Source: Methylobacterium sp. AMS5 (GTDB lineage: Bacteria; Pseudomonadota; Alphaproteobacteria; Rhizobiales; Beijerinckiaceae). From it: DNA of 20,451 nt. The stretch covers positions 1 to 20,451 of the forward strand of contig NZ_CP006995.1 in the NCBI RefSeq assembly GCF_001542815.1. Reading direction: 5' to 3'. The notes beneath the pieces are model-generated. The model was not told where the DNA came from. It saw only the letters and a program-made list of their open reading frames with translations, and did no database searches. Made by a program: the position numbers and the translations under genes. Positions 13,398 through 20,451 of the stretch are shown here, piece after piece. Position 1 is the first letter of the stretch, and every line of letters starts with the position of its first letter.

Positions 13398-14606
13398 TTA
13401 TGGGAGTCCCTTGCCGGCCTGCCGCTGCAGCAGACGCTTCAGATTTGCCGCTGCGGTCGCACCGAGTCCGTCAATTCCGGATGCCCTAGTCGCATTCGTC
13501 AGCTGTTGCCGGGAAATGCCCACCAGTCTCGCGAATTCATCGTGGCGCAGATCCATCCCGCGCACGGCATCGCGGACCGCCAACCTCATTTTCGGTGGCA
13601 TCGGACCTCCGCTCCAGGTCTCGCGCTCCATCATCTCCAGGGCCCGCTTCGCGTGCACGCCCGGACCGTCTAGGAGGTCGCTTTGGATTTCGAGTTCTCC
13701 GATCGGAAGCGTCAGCGGAACGGCACGGCCAGCCACAACGCGCCTGGTCCTGGCCCCGTGCGAATGCACGTCAGCGCCGACGCCCTGGCTCGCACCGCCG
13801 GTTCTCGCTGGACCCGTCTCGGGTATGGGTTGTGAGGAGGCGTGAGCCACTTTCGTCATTCGTATAGGAGGGGTACCCCCTATTGGTGACGAAACCGGCT
13901 CACGGCTCACCGGCGGATGCGTCAGGAGGCCGGCTGCCAAGCGCCGTTTATAGGTCGCTAGCGATATCCCGAGTTGCCGCGCGACAGCCGCTTTCGATGC
14001 GGTTCGCGGCGTTGCCCCCTTCGATTTCCGTTTCTCGGCCTGATGGGCTGCGTTGGCCCGTTTCCGGTCGCGTGCTCTCTGAGCCTTGGTTCGGTCAGCT
14101 GCCCCGATCCGGCGAATTCCAAGAGCCCGTCTGCGGTCAGACGTCAGTCCGATCGCCTTTCCGTATTGGTCAGCGGAAAGGAACCGTAATTCCCCGGCCC
14201 GACCTTCATCGATAATTCGGTCGATCACGTCGGCCGGTAATTCCGGAAATAGGCGTGCGCACAGACGGTGCGTTGCTCGGTGGAAATCGTCCGACCCGAA
14301 GCCGCCTCGGAGGGCAGCGAGGTGCGGCAGCATTGGGCGGAGATGTAGATCCGCGTCGTCGGTGGTGCACGCCCCTCCGCATAGGTCGAGAATGAAGCGC
14401 TCATGCTCATCCAGCCGCTGGCAATTCCGATCGTAGGCCTGGCCTGGGCCTCGATAACCGGCCGACAACTTGGCCCGCTGCGGCTGCTGCTGCGTGGCTG
14501 CCTCGACGGCGGCGAGCCTTTCGGCAGCTGCCTTCATGCGAGCACGGACATCGTCCTCGAAGAAATCTCGGATACCCCGGAGGGGCGGAAGCTTCGGCTT
14601 GCTCAC
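13398..14606 (-). CDS. HTH-containing protein of mobile DNA (402 aa)
   Basis: A 402-residue, mostly helical protein with two helix-turn-helix stretches. The first is near residues 203-225 (AVARQLGISLATYKRRLAAG) after a highly basic KAQRARDRKRANAAH segment. The second is near 351-385 (HDEFARLVGISRQQLTNATR), similar to Cro/C1-type domains. The first 190 residues carry a FLSADQYGKAIGLTSDRRR segment typical of proteins widespread on Methylobacterium plasmids and islands, whose job is not known. The GTG at 14606 is chosen because it overlaps the previous stop by four bases (GTGA). It may be a replication or regulatory protein; that is inference. Confidence 0.7.
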   Translation of the reverse strand: MSKPKLPPLRGIRDFFEDDVRARMKAAAERLAAVEAATQQQPQRAKLSAGYRGPGQAYDRNCQRLDEHERFILDLCGGACTTDDADLHLRPMLPHLAALRGGFGSDDFHRATHRLCARLFPELPADVIDRIIDEGRAGELRFLSADQYGKAIGLTSDRRRALGIRRIGAADRTKAQRARDRKRANAAHQAEKRKSKGATPRTASKAAVARQLGISLATYKRRLAAGLLTHPPVSREPVSSPIGGTPPIRMTKVAHASSQPIPETGPARTGGASQGVGADVHSHGARTRRVVAGRAVPLTLPIGELEIQSDLLDGPGVHAKRALEMMERETWSGGPMPPKMRLAVRDAVRGMDLRHDEFARLVGISRQQLTNATRASGIDGLGATAAANLKRLLQRQAGKGLP

Positions 14607-14995
14607 GCCGCGGCCCTCACCTCGGGGAACGGCAACTCGAACTGCACGCACTCGGCCCTGAGCGCCGTCCGACGGCGAGGGGGCTTCGGTCGGCGGTGGG
14701 CAGCGATGGCGGCGTGCTGGCGGGTGACGATAACTTCACAGGCCGCCAGCGCTATGCGCTCGATCGCCGCCGGATCGGTGAGGCCGCGGCGATATCGGAG
14801 GTGCCAGACCACATCCTCCGCATAGACCCTGGCGCCCAGGCGGCGTCGCTCCGCCATCACGGTGGTGGCCGTGCTCTCGGCGATGGCCTGATCGAGGATA
14901 GGCGGCGAGGTGATGAACGCGAGCTCGCGCCGCGAGTGAACGAGCCGCAGACGCGGCCGGCGGGGCGGAACGCTGTACTGCGGCTTGGGCCTCAC
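14603..14995 (-). CDS. Hypothetical protein (130 aa)
   Basis: A 130-residue basic protein (many Arg) not recognised. The N-terminal end (RPKPQYSVPPRRPRLRLV) is basic and disordered; residues 30-95 look helical (SPPILDQAIAESTATTVMAE, then a VVWHLRYRRGLTDPAAIERI segment). The start is GTG at 14995 with GGAGG(G) 8 bases upstream. Its stop overlaps the next gene by four bases. It lies 69 bases after the ribbon-helix-helix gene, within the same minus-strand unit, and may interact with the HTH protein encoded next. No function can be assigned. Confidence 0.6.
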   Translation of the reverse strand: MRPKPQYSVPPRRPRLRLVHSRRELAFITSPPILDQAIAESTATTVMAERRRLGARVYAEDVVWHLRYRRGLTDPAAIERIALAACEVIVTRQHAAIAAHRRPKPPRRRTALRAECVQFELPFPEVRAAA

Positions 14996-15064
14996 GGTGC
15001 TCCCTCCTGTCGCTGCCGCGGGCCAGGAGCGGCCGCAGCCAGATCCTCGTCGTTCTACTCTGTC

Positions 15065-15280
15065 CTAGCTTTCTGCTGCGGCGCTGGAGGCCTTCCGCTC
15101 GCGCCTCTTCAACTCGCGCTCAACCGCTTCACGGATGAAGTCGGAGCGCTTCTCCTTCGGCACCAGCACAGCATCGATCCGCGAGAGAGTGCCCTCCGCG
15201 AAACGTGCCGGTGTCTGTTCATGGTTGATCTGTGTGCGGCCCACGCGGGGCGTGGTGCCTGATATCACCAAATCCGTCAA
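15065..15280 (-). CDS. Ribbon-helix-helix transcriptional regulator (CopG-like)
   Basis: A 71-residue protein with a ribbon-helix-helix domain in its second half: strand TPARFAE (23-29), helix A TLSRIDAVL (31-39) and helix B KRSDFIREAVERELKRR (44-60). Such proteins bind palindromes as dimers and often repress their own promoter. I chose the TTG at 15280, with GGAGG 6 bases upstream, over a GTG at 15313, because the GTG has no ribosome binding site and lies only about 10 bases past the likely transcription start. It is the first gene of the minus-strand unit and diverges from the 15363 unit across the GATATC operator region, which makes it the likely regulator of both. Confidence 0.7.
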   Translation of the reverse strand: MTDLVISGTTPRVGRTQINHEQTPARFAEGTLSRIDAVLVPKEKRSDFIREAVERELKRRERKASSAAAES

Positions 15281-15358
15281 TTCAGCCTCCAAGGTGATAT
15301 CACCTATTGCCACTCAAAGTGATATCATCTAAATAGGAGATATCAGGTTCAGAGGCAA
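15260..15358. promoter_or_regulatory. Divergent promoters sharing one -10, with GATATC operators
   Basis: Two opposed sigma70-like promoters share the hexamer at 15330-15335. On the plus strand: TTGCCA (15307-15312), 17-base spacer, TAAATA. On the minus strand: TTGCCT (15358-15353), 17-base spacer, TATTTA. GATATC-centred sites are AGTGATATCATC (15318-15329) in the plus spacer and AGATATCA (15338-15345) in the minus spacer, each 9 bases from the centre of the shared -10. A perfect dyad, GGTGATATCACC (15293-15304), and a fourth site, TGATATCA (15260-15267), lie just inside the start of the minus gene. The arrangement predicts mutually exclusive transcription and repression by the ribbon-helix-helix protein. 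Symmetry is seen directly; binding is inferred. Confidence 0.7.
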
Positions 15359-15362
15359 GTCG

Positions 15363-15665
15363 ATGACCGCCCGCCGCTCCCTCTCATGGTCGAACGCCCT
15401 TCGCGACATGCGGAACGATCGCGTGCAGGTGCCAACGGGCTTCCTCGGAGCCCGCGGCCGCATCGAGGCCGCCGTGCGGTTCGGCAAGGTCGCGCTCGTG
15501 AAGGCTGATGGCTCCTTCGACCGGGCCGGCATCATGTCGGCCGCTGCCACCGCCGCGAAGGCCCATCAGCTCTCCTACGGCTCGACCTGGGCCGTCGCGA
15601 TGTCCGTGTCGCTCAAGGCGGCCTGGCAGCACGCCCGCGCCCTCCGCGCCCGCACCGCGAACTAG
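15363..15665 (+). CDS. Hypothetical protein (100 aa)
   Basis: A 100-residue basic protein of no recognised family. The first 30 residues carry Arg and Trp (RRSLSWSNALRDMRNDRVQV); the second half is Ala-rich and helical (IMSAAATAAKAHQLSYGSTW then AVAMSVSLKAAWQHARALRA). The ATG at 15363 is preceded by AGAGG 7 bases upstream and by the plus-strand promoter at 15307-15335. It is therefore the first gene of the unit controlled by the GATATC region. A perfect hairpin follows 16 bases after its stop, which may limit read-through to the next gene. No signal peptide or metal-binding pattern is seen. Confidence 0.6.
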   Translation: MTARRSLSWSNALRDMRNDRVQVPTGFLGARGRIEAAVRFGKVALVKADGSFDRAGIMSAAATAAKAHQLSYGSTWAVAMSVSLKAAWQHARALRARTAN

Positions 15666-15681
15666 AACACCCGATCCGGGT

Positions 15682-15699
15682 CCGCCCGGAAGCGGGCGG
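15682..15699 (+). terminator. Hairpin after 15363 gene (attenuator or terminator)
   Basis: CCGCCCG (15682-15688) pairs perfectly with CGGGCGG (15693-15699) around GAAG. It begins 16 bases after a stop codon, and the following sequence lacks a T-run, so partial read-through into the next gene is likely. Confidence 0.35.
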
Positions 15700-15792
15700 C
15701 GGCCATCAGTGCGCTGTCACCCTCCCGCGCCGCGCCGCCGCCTGCCCCTTCCATCCTGCCCCTGCCCCACGAGCCCGCAAGGAGCGCGACCG

Positions 15793-16296
15793 ATGACGCA
15801 TGCCCTGATCCTGCCCACGCTCGCCGCCGACGACGACCGCGTGCCCTTCCACGCCGATCCGGTCCTAGCGGCCATCGACCGCCACAACGAGGCGCTGGCG
15901 GTGTTCGCCGCAGCGCCTCTGGGTAGGGCGAGGGCCCGCGCCCGTGACGAGCTGCACGAGGCCCTGGCGGCCCTGCTCGCAACGCCCTGCACGACCCGCA
16001 CCGGCATGCTCAGCCTGATCCGGCATTTCCGACGGTGGGAGACTGAGGAGACCAGCCCCGATGCCTGCGGGCCCGAGTTCGGCATCGCCATGGCTCGCGC
16101 GGCGGACCTGTCCGTCTGCCTTGGTGTGCCGCCGATCCAGCACCTTCCAGTCGTTCTGCCCTCCGGCCGGCTGATCGCGCCTGCGCGACCCGCCGCCTGC
16201 ATCGGACGAGCACTTATCCGCGGGGCCGAAGCTCTCGCGGCCCTCGTCATCATCGCCGGGGGCGCCGGCCTCATCGGCATCGCCACGCTGCTCTGA
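15793..16296 (+). CDS. Hypothetical protein with C-terminal membrane helix (167 aa)
   Basis: A 167-residue protein of unknown function. Residues about 1-120 look soluble and helical with many Ala/Arg residues, and the last 25 (ALAALVIIAGGAGLIGIATL) form one hydrophobic helix, so it is probably a tail-anchored inner-membrane protein. The ATG at 15793 (MTHALILPTLAADDDRV) follows AGGAG by 9 bases; longer reading frames further upstream overlap the previous gene and read as noise. It is the second gene of the plus-strand unit, about 130 bases after the first, and the next starts 15 bases after it. Confidence 0.6.
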   Translation: MTHALILPTLAADDDRVPFHADPVLAAIDRHNEALAVFAAAPLGRARARARDELHEALAALLATPCTTRTGMLSLIRHFRRWETEETSPDACGPEFGIAMARAADLSVCLGVPPIQHLPVVLPSGRLIAPARPAACIGRALIRGAEALAALVIIAGGAGLIGIATLL

Positions 16297-16310
16297 TCGC
16301 GGAGACCCCC

Positions 16311-16655
16311 ATGTCGAAGAACTCCCCCACCGAGCCGCGCCCCGCGTTTATCGTCCATCGGCTCGGCGCACAGGGGCAGCCCAAGACCCCGCGTCGTCGG
16401 GCGATGAAGCTCCATCGGTCGGAGGCCTCCGCCATCGCCGAGGCTGAGCGTCTCGCCTCGTTCTGTGGCTTCGCTTGCGGGGTTTTCCAGCAAATCCACG
16501 TCGCTCACCCGCCGGCGGCACCTGAACAGCCGGCCGCAGCGCCTCCACCGAGCCCGGTCCCCGTCGCGGAACCACCCGCTCCACCGAAGCCAGCCCGTGC
16601 CGTGACCGTCGAGACGCGCCGCCACCGCCGCTCCGCGCTGAAGAAGGATGCCTGA
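16311..16655 (+). CDS. Hypothetical protein with Pro/Ala-rich tail (114 aa)
   Basis: A 114-residue protein of no recognised family. Residues 10-63 make a small domain with a helix of the EASAIAEAERLASFCGF type. After HVAHPP, a Pro/Ala linker (about 65-98) leads to a basic end (RRHRRSALKKDA). Such tails often touch DNA, RNA or acidic partners; nothing more is seen. The ATG at 16311 has GGAG 6 bases upstream. It sits 15 bases after the previous gene and almost touches the next, within the plus-strand unit. Confidence 0.55.
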   Translation: MSKNSPTEPRPAFIVHRLGAQGQPKTPRRRAMKLHRSEASAIAEAERLASFCGFACGVFQQIHVAHPPAAPEQPAAAPPPSPVPVAEPPAPPKPARAVTVETRRHRRSALKKDA

Positions 16656-16656
16656 C

Positions 16657-17055
16657 GTGGGCCGCCTCATCCGATTCCCGACCCGCCTCACCACACCCTG
16701 TCCGCGACCGGCCACGGCCGCGAGCGTTCCCCCGCTGGTAATCACCGAGGATGCCCCCGGAACGGCGGCTGAGGAATTCGCCGCGGGCTTCAACGAGGGG
16801 ACCGCCCTCGCACGCTACAACCTCGCCCAGACGGAGTTGCTCGCATTGGCGGCGGCGGATGGCCCGACCGCGTTCCTCCGCCAGCTCAAGCTCTGTGCGT
16901 TCGTGCAGGAGAACCGCGCCGCAGCCAGCGCGCCGCTCGGCACATTTTCGGCTTTCATGTACGGGCGGCTCGGTGGTGGCGTTGGAGGCGCATACGCACG
17001 CGGGCATCGGGCAGCGATCCTGATGGCGGCAGGGTTCGCGGGAGGCCTGCACTGA
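16657..17055 (+). CDS. Hypothetical protein (132 aa)
   Basis: A 132-residue protein from GTG 16657 (VGRLIRFPTRL) with AAGG 8 bases upstream; an ATG at 16648, overlapping the previous stop, is possible but has its Shine-Dalgarno match directly touching it. After a Pro-rich stretch it is helical (EEFAAGFNEGTALARYNLAQ, then LLALAA). The end is Gly/Ala-rich and hydrophobic (YGRLGGGVGGAYARG and AAILMAAGFAGG), possibly a membrane segment. The family is not recognised. It is the last gene of the plus-strand unit. Confidence 0.55.
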   Translation: MGRLIRFPTRLTTPCPRPATAASVPPLVITEDAPGTAAEEFAAGFNEGTALARYNLAQTELLALAAADGPTAFLRQLKLCAFVQENRAAASAPLGTFSAFMYGRLGGGVGGAYARGHRAAILMAAGFAGGLH

Positions 17056-17158
17056 CCTGAGACGGGGCGGGCCCTGTGCCTACTTGGTCCCTCTCGCATC
17101 AAGGGACTTCCGCTATCGTCGAGCTCGGCTTCCCCAGCATGTAAACCGCGCTCATACC

Positions 17159-17182
17159 GTGCGCCGTCCCGAATGGGCGCAC
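17159..17182 (+). terminator. Hairpins ending the plus-strand unit
   Basis: GTGCGCC (17159-17165) pairs perfectly with GGCGCAC (17176-17182). A smaller hairpin, GTCCCT (17087-17092) with AGGGAC (17102-17107), lies upstream, and GGGAAA (17188-17193) with TTTCCC (17202-17207) lies downstream. They are in the 196-base gap between convergent genes. No long T-run follows, so termination strength is uncertain. Confidence 0.35.
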
Positions 17183-17251
17183 TTATGGGGAAATTCTCGA
17201 TTTTCCCGGATCGGCCTGAAGGCGAGGCCTACGTCTGCGCGCCACTCGACA

Positions 17252-18562
17252 TCACGACCTAGACATTTCAGCCAACCACTCGGCCATCGGGAAATTGATC
17301 CGGGATCCAATTGGAAGGCCGAGGCCGTGCCAAATTCCCCGCTCGATCTCCCCGTACACGGCTTGGAAGTCGTCGATATTACCAAGTGAGAAGGGCCCGA
17401 TTCGGATCGCGCCGTCGGGGATCTGCGTGCCGTCATCGAATGCACGAACATCGCTGTGGACGGCGGTAGCCGTGCCAGGGTTGATGAACTCGCATTCGAC
17501 GACGAGTTCGACCTCTGGGCGTCTCGCAGCGCGGCGCAGCTGCTCCCCCAAAACAAGAGCCTGTAGCGCGACTGGGGGAAAAAGGACGGGAGCGAAAACA
17601 TCACTCCGGCCGCGGTAGGTATCGAGAGTCATAAGGCCGTAGGCATCCACAATGCCCTGATCGCCTACAAACCAGCGCGCGAAGTGGCGGCTGCTGTGGT
17701 CGACGCTTTCAACGCCATTCACTCTGTGCGCCCAACCATAATGGAAGGAGCCGCTGCCGAAGGCGGAGGTGGAGAAAGAGCCTCCGAGCGTCGGGCGGAT
17801 GATGGGTGCCGTCCTGACAACCTCATCAGCGCGCAATTGCAGGTTCTCGACCGCGACAAGAGTGCATCGGAAATACAACGCGCTACGTCCGAGAAATGGT
17901 TGCTCACCTCGCTCGAGCATGATGCCGTGTGGCCCCTTTTCCACCATGCTGGTAAGGGCGCGGCGCCGATCTTCGAGCAGGGCGTTGATCCGCTCTCCCC
18001 GGGTACGGGTCTCGAAGAGTGTGCTCTGCAAGTCGCGCATCGTCATGGGCTCCGAGCGCGATCCGCGCCGCATGTAGGCCAGAGGTGGCCGACCGTGACC
18101 GTGCGGTGCACGCGTTGAGGGGCCAGTGCGGATCACGAGGACGCCGCTTCCGTCCGCGTCGGGTTTCGCGATCCCGCGCACCTCAAGCACGGGGAGCGGC
18201 GGATCTATGATGCTGTCGAGTGACTTCTGCAGCCGCTCGGCGCACTCAGCGATCCGAGGGATGAGGAGCGGCTCCGGTCCGACGGCACGCTTGGGCTCTT
18301 CGTCGCTCTCGTCGACACCGATCACCACGGCGCCGCCATAGGCATTCGCGAGTGCCACCACCTCCTTCGCCAAGCCGTCCCGGGCGCGGTCGCCGAGCTT
18401 TCTGCTACCCTGCATCCATGGGTCGCCCTGGCGGTCGTTGGCCGGCAGCTCGCGCTTCAGCTCAAAGCGCGGCCCCTCCTCCGCTTCCTCCTGGATCAGC
18501 CCCTCGACATCCTCGAACGTCAGGTCAGCTATCGGCGCCTCCAGGATCCTCCGCAGTGTCAT
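17252..18562 (-). CDS. Schlafen/AlbA_2-domain protein
   Basis: A 436-residue protein with an N-terminal Schlafen AlbA_2 domain (about 25-180). The sequence FELKRELP (33-40) gives the conserved E-x-K, and KEVVALANAYGGAVVIGVDE (66-85) is the motif pair K-x-V-x-A-x-A-N-x-x-G-G and IGVD. The later PLAYMRRGSRSEPMTMRDL is the usual end of the domain. The remaining 250 residues are of unknown fold, with no winged-helix or helicase domain as in some relatives. AlbA_2 proteins bind nucleic acid; many have RNase or regulatory roles, and they occur in phage-defence islands. The ATG at 18562 has GGAG 9 bases upstream, preferred to a TTG at 18577. Its place on mobile DNA with no partner gene suggests a single-gene defence or regulator. 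Confidence 0.82.
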   Translation of the reverse strand: MTLRRILEAPIADLTFEDVEGLIQEEAEEGPRFELKRELPANDRQGDPWMQGSRKLGDRARDGLAKEVVALANAYGGAVVIGVDESDEEPKRAVGPEPLLIPRIAECAERLQKSLDSIIDPPLPVLEVRGIAKPDADGSGVLVIRTGPSTRAPHGHGRPPLAYMRRGSRSEPMTMRDLQSTLFETRTRGERINALLEDRRRALTSMVEKGPHGIMLERGEQPFLGRSALYFRCTLVAVENLQLRADEVVRTAPIIRPTLGGSFSTSAFGSGSFHYGWAHRVNGVESVDHSSRHFARWFVGDQGIVDAYGLMTLDTYRGRSDVFAPVLFPPVALQALVLGEQLRRAARRPEVELVVECEFINPGTATAVHSDVRAFDDGTQIPDGAIRIGPFSLGNIDDFQAVYGEIERGIWHGLGLPIGSRINFPMAEWLAEMSRS

Positions 18563-18597
18563 CAGCAACGTCTCCAAGGTGCAGCGCTGACCGGTCC

Positions 18598-19089
18598 TCA
18601 GGCAGCTTTCTGATCGGCCTGCTGAGCTCGGTGAGCGGTTCGTAGCAGGCTGTCCATCCGCCGGATCGCGTGGGCCTCAGCGATAGTTGGCGTGCCACCA
18701 TGCTGGATCCGCTGGAGGATCAGCACCTGGTGAGGCATCAGGCATTTCCCCCCGTAGCGCTTCGGGATGCTCTGGTTCAGCTTCATGAGGTCGAACGCCA
18801 CGCGTTTCCAGGGCGTCAGATATCTGCGCTCACAGTAGATCCCCAGCGCCTCAGCCGCACTTTCCGGCCTTGGTCGCGCCCATGCGGCGGTTGGATCGTC
18901 GGGCGTCATCGAGGCTGGCGCCGCCCGCCCAGGAACAAGCGCAAGAGCACCAGCGAGGTCGTGCAGGTCTAGTTTCTCGGCTTCGAGGGTGCGGACCAAG
19001 GCACGAGCCGCATTCACGACTTCTCCGTCCGCGTCACTTCCCAGCATGAGCAGGAACTTCGTGAGACGGTCAGCCAGCTCAGGCTTCAT
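18598..19089 (-). CDS. Hypothetical protein (163 aa)
   Basis: A 163-residue protein. The first 45 residues (DRLTKFLLMLGSDADGEVVN then AARALVRTLEAEKLDLHDLA) match a short helical segment seen at the N-terminus of several Rhizobiales mobile-element proteins, sometimes annotated near DUF2786. The remainder has basic helices (YLTPWKRVAFDLMKLNQ) and no known catalytic motif. The ATG at 19089 has only a weak GAGTG upstream. It lies 35 bases before the AlbA-domain gene on the same strand, so the two may be co-transcribed. The region upstream (19090-19275) has no gene and an AT-rich core around 19190-19230 that may hold its promoter. Confidence 0.55.
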   Translation of the reverse strand: MKPELADRLTKFLLMLGSDADGEVVNAARALVRTLEAEKLDLHDLAGALALVPGRAAPASMTPDDPTAAWARPRPESAAEALGIYCERRYLTPWKRVAFDLMKLNQSIPKRYGGKCLMPHQVLILQRIQHGGTPTIAEAHAIRRMDSLLRTAHRAQQADQKAA

Positions 19090-19275
19090 CGATCACACTC
19101 GCATTTTGATCGGACCGCCCTCTGACTACGGTCCTAGCCAATATCCTTCCTGATAAACTCCCAAGCGCAAGCCGTTGCTCCTGATAGTCTACAATTTTCC
19201 GTGGGTAAGGGCTCGATTTTTGATCAATTTCTGACCGTAGAACGAAATCCCGCCCGCGCAGTGATAGTCAGCATT

Positions 19276-19521
19276 CTAATCTGCATCTGGCATTTCGGCT
19301 TCGTCAGTCGGCGCCTCATCGGTCGCCATGTAAATTGCGATGTTCGCCTTGGTCGCCGCAGCACCCAGCGTCGCCCATAGATGGAAGCTGGTGTAGCCCG
19401 CGCCTGGCTCCACACGCACCTCCAGGCTCAAGATGCTCGCGACTCGGCGCAGGGCTGCAATGCGCTCGCGCTGATCTGGCCCATCCTCGATGACGTATCG
19501 GGACCAATGCCATCCGCTCAT
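19276..19521 (-). CDS. Small acidic hypothetical protein (81 aa)
   Basis: An 81-residue protein of unknown family. It has a strand-helix-strand look (WHWSRYVIEDGPDQRERIAA, LEVRVEPGAG, then FHLWATLGAAATKANIAIYM) and a strongly acidic C-terminus. The ATG at 19521 is chosen over a TTG two codons earlier. It is isolated on the minus strand between two gene-free stretches, and codon use is less regular than in the neighbours. Coding is plausible but not certain. Confidence 0.4.
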   Translation of the reverse strand: MSGWHWSRYVIEDGPDQRERIAALRRVASILSLEVRVEPGAGYTSFHLWATLGAAATKANIAIYMATDEAPTDEAEMPDAD

Positions 19522-19609
19522 GGTCAACTGCCCTGCTCGCTTTGAGCAGCGTCGACCGCGTCCGTCCTAACGAACATCCGCTTGCGTCCGCCGCATAGCT
19601 TTGTTGGTT

Positions 19610-20395
19610 CTACCGGGCTGCACGATTCCGTTCGATTCTCTTTCGGTCAGGTCGCCCGCTGCCCCTCGGCAGCTTTTGTGACGGGTCCACTGGCTTCGAA
19701 TTCCACAGGGATAGAACTTCAGTAGGCGTGGGCTTTGCGCTTTTGCACCCTCCCCCCTCGGACACCAGGGCCGGCGCCTCTTCCTTCCGCTTGCGAGTGA
19801 GCCGTAGCCAACTCGTCCACTCGGCCGAGATGATGCGGACGATGTTGGTGTCGGATCGCCAGCCCGTGATGCGTCGCTCCTCGACGGTCACGAGGCCGAG
19901 CCGCGCCGCCACGCGGATGGCGTTGCGCACGGTGGTTTCCGACACGCCCGTGATCGCCGCGAGCCCGCCGACGGATAGACGGCAGTCCTTCCTGCGCACG
20001 CTCTCAGCCGCCACGAGGGAGAGCACCGCCTGTTCCGCCAACGTGAACCGAGAGGCGAGGGCCGGCGGTAGCCGCCCGGAGGCTGCCCACCGGCGGCGGC
20101 GCTCCATGGATGCATCGGTGCGAGGCCGGGAGCCTACTGTGCCCGTCCTGCGGCTTCCTGCGCGATCCTGCGGCGCGGCCGGACTGGCGGGTCCGGTGAG
20201 AGCGTCGCCACAGCGAGCATTTTCGCCCCGCGGCGGGGCGGAAACCTGCCGCAGCTCGATCAGGCCGGCGAGCGCTTCGGCCTCGGCCTCCGTCACCTGC
20301 CCCTGATCGAACGCGCGCCAGAGCTGCGCCGTGATGGCGGGCAGGGTGATTCGCGGCGCCCTCTCGATGGCGGCCCGCAGATGGTCGGCAAACAT
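19610..20395 (-). CDS. Winged-helix/HTH protein of Rhizobiales accessory DNA
   Basis: A 261-residue protein. Residues about 118-178 form a winged helix-turn-helix (FTLAEQAVLSLVAAE, then GGLAAITGVSETTVRNAIRV and the wing LGLVTVEERRITGW), followed by the stretch SDTNIVRIISAEWTSWL. This combination is very common on Methylobacterium plasmids, prophages and islands, where it is often annotated as a helix-turn-helix protein and may serve in replication or control. A Pro/Arg-rich linker (about 50-100) and a basic tail complete it. The ATG at 20395 has AGGGG about 10 bases upstream. The direct repeats at 20397-20435 lie directly before it. Confidence 0.7.
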   Translation of the reverse strand: MFADHLRAAIERAPRITLPAITAQLWRAFDQGQVTEAEAEALAGLIELRQVSAPPRGENARCGDALTGPASPAAPQDRAGSRRTGTVGSRPRTDASMERRRRWAASGRLPPALASRFTLAEQAVLSLVAAESVRRKDCRLSVGGLAAITGVSETTVRNAIRVAARLGLVTVEERRITGWRSDTNIVRIISAEWTSWLRLTRKRKEEAPALVSEGGGCKSAKPTPTEVLSLWNSKPVDPSQKLPRGSGRPDRKRIERNRAAR

Positions 20396-20396
20396 C

Positions 20397-20435
20397 GTCG
20401 TTCGGCCCCTGGTAGGGCCGCAACAAGTCGTTCGG
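20397..20435. repeat. GTCGTTCGG direct repeat upstream of winged-helix gene
   Basis: GTCGTTCGG occurs at 20397-20405 and again at 20427-20435, 30 bases apart, just ahead of the winged-helix gene. It could be an operator or iteron-like pair, but two copies of nine bases near the window edge may also be chance. The rest of the sequence to 20451 holds no visible gene start. Confidence 0.3.
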
Positions 20436-20451
20436 AGCCGCCACGAGGGCG

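Noticed and set aside
15508..15792. Upstream extension of the 15793 gene
   Set aside because: It overlaps the 15363 gene in another frame and reads as Pro/Ser/Arg noise, whereas ATG 15793 has AGGAG upstream.
19126..19240. CTACGGTC and GACCGTAG inverted repeat 100 bases apart
   Set aside because: Eight-base arms this far apart are expected by chance in a window of this size, and no element lies between them.
1..20451. CRISPR array, rRNA or insertion-sequence ends
   Set aside because: No regularly spaced repeats, rRNA-like blocks, transposase genes or matched terminal inverted repeats were seen on either strand by eye.

Overview
The window is GC-rich DNA with codon use and gene families typical of the Methylobacterium/Methylorubrum group (Rhizobiales, Alphaproteobacteria). 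That assignment rests on protein families recognised by eye, not on a search. There are no core metabolic, ribosomal or tRNA genes. The content is accessory: a ParA-type ATPase, two HNH nucleases, a tail tape-measure gene, a serine recombinase, a MazF/PemK-type toxin, a Schlafen/AlbA-domain protein, several helix-turn-helix or ribbon-helix-helix regulators and many short unknown genes. This suggests a mosaic plasmid, genomic island or decayed prophage.

Layout. 1-281: densely folded sequence, probably a structured RNA (HEARO/omega-RNA-like is the favoured but unproven idea), leading into two small unknown genes (282-1106, +). 1233-2862 (-): parA, a small ribbon-helix-helix-like partner and a membrane-anchored protein, divergent from an HNH nuclease gene (3116-3541, +). 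3676-9007 (-): a tightly overlapping phage-derived block of HTH protein, tape-measure protein, Ntn-hydrolase-like protein and an unknown protein, with no other virion genes. 9138-10506 (+): two short genes (one PC4-like) and a serine recombinase, with GTTCCA/TGGAAC dyads upstream of both units. 10535-11472: a lower-GC gene with SANT/Myb-like repeats, then a 5'-truncated gene remnant. 11656-12686 (+): a short basic protein, then a 22-codon ORF coupled to a MazF/PemK-like toxin and followed by a good terminator. 12823-13030: gene-free, rich in palindromes.

13031-15280 (-) is a four-gene unit headed by a ribbon-helix-helix regulator. 15363-17055 (+) is a divergent four-gene unit of unknown proteins. 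The 82-bp gap between them holds what look like two opposed promoters sharing one -10 hexamer, with GATATC-centred dyads in each spacer. This is the clearest regulatory switch in the window. 17252-20395 (-): an orphan Schlafen/AlbA-domain protein (possible defence gene), two unknown genes and a winged-helix protein of a type common on Rhizobiales accessory DNA.

Most likely the genes do not form one pathway. Partition and regulation functions, recombination, toxin and possible defence functions are what a mobile element carries for maintenance. The tape-measure block and the 5'-truncated gene are signs of past deletion.
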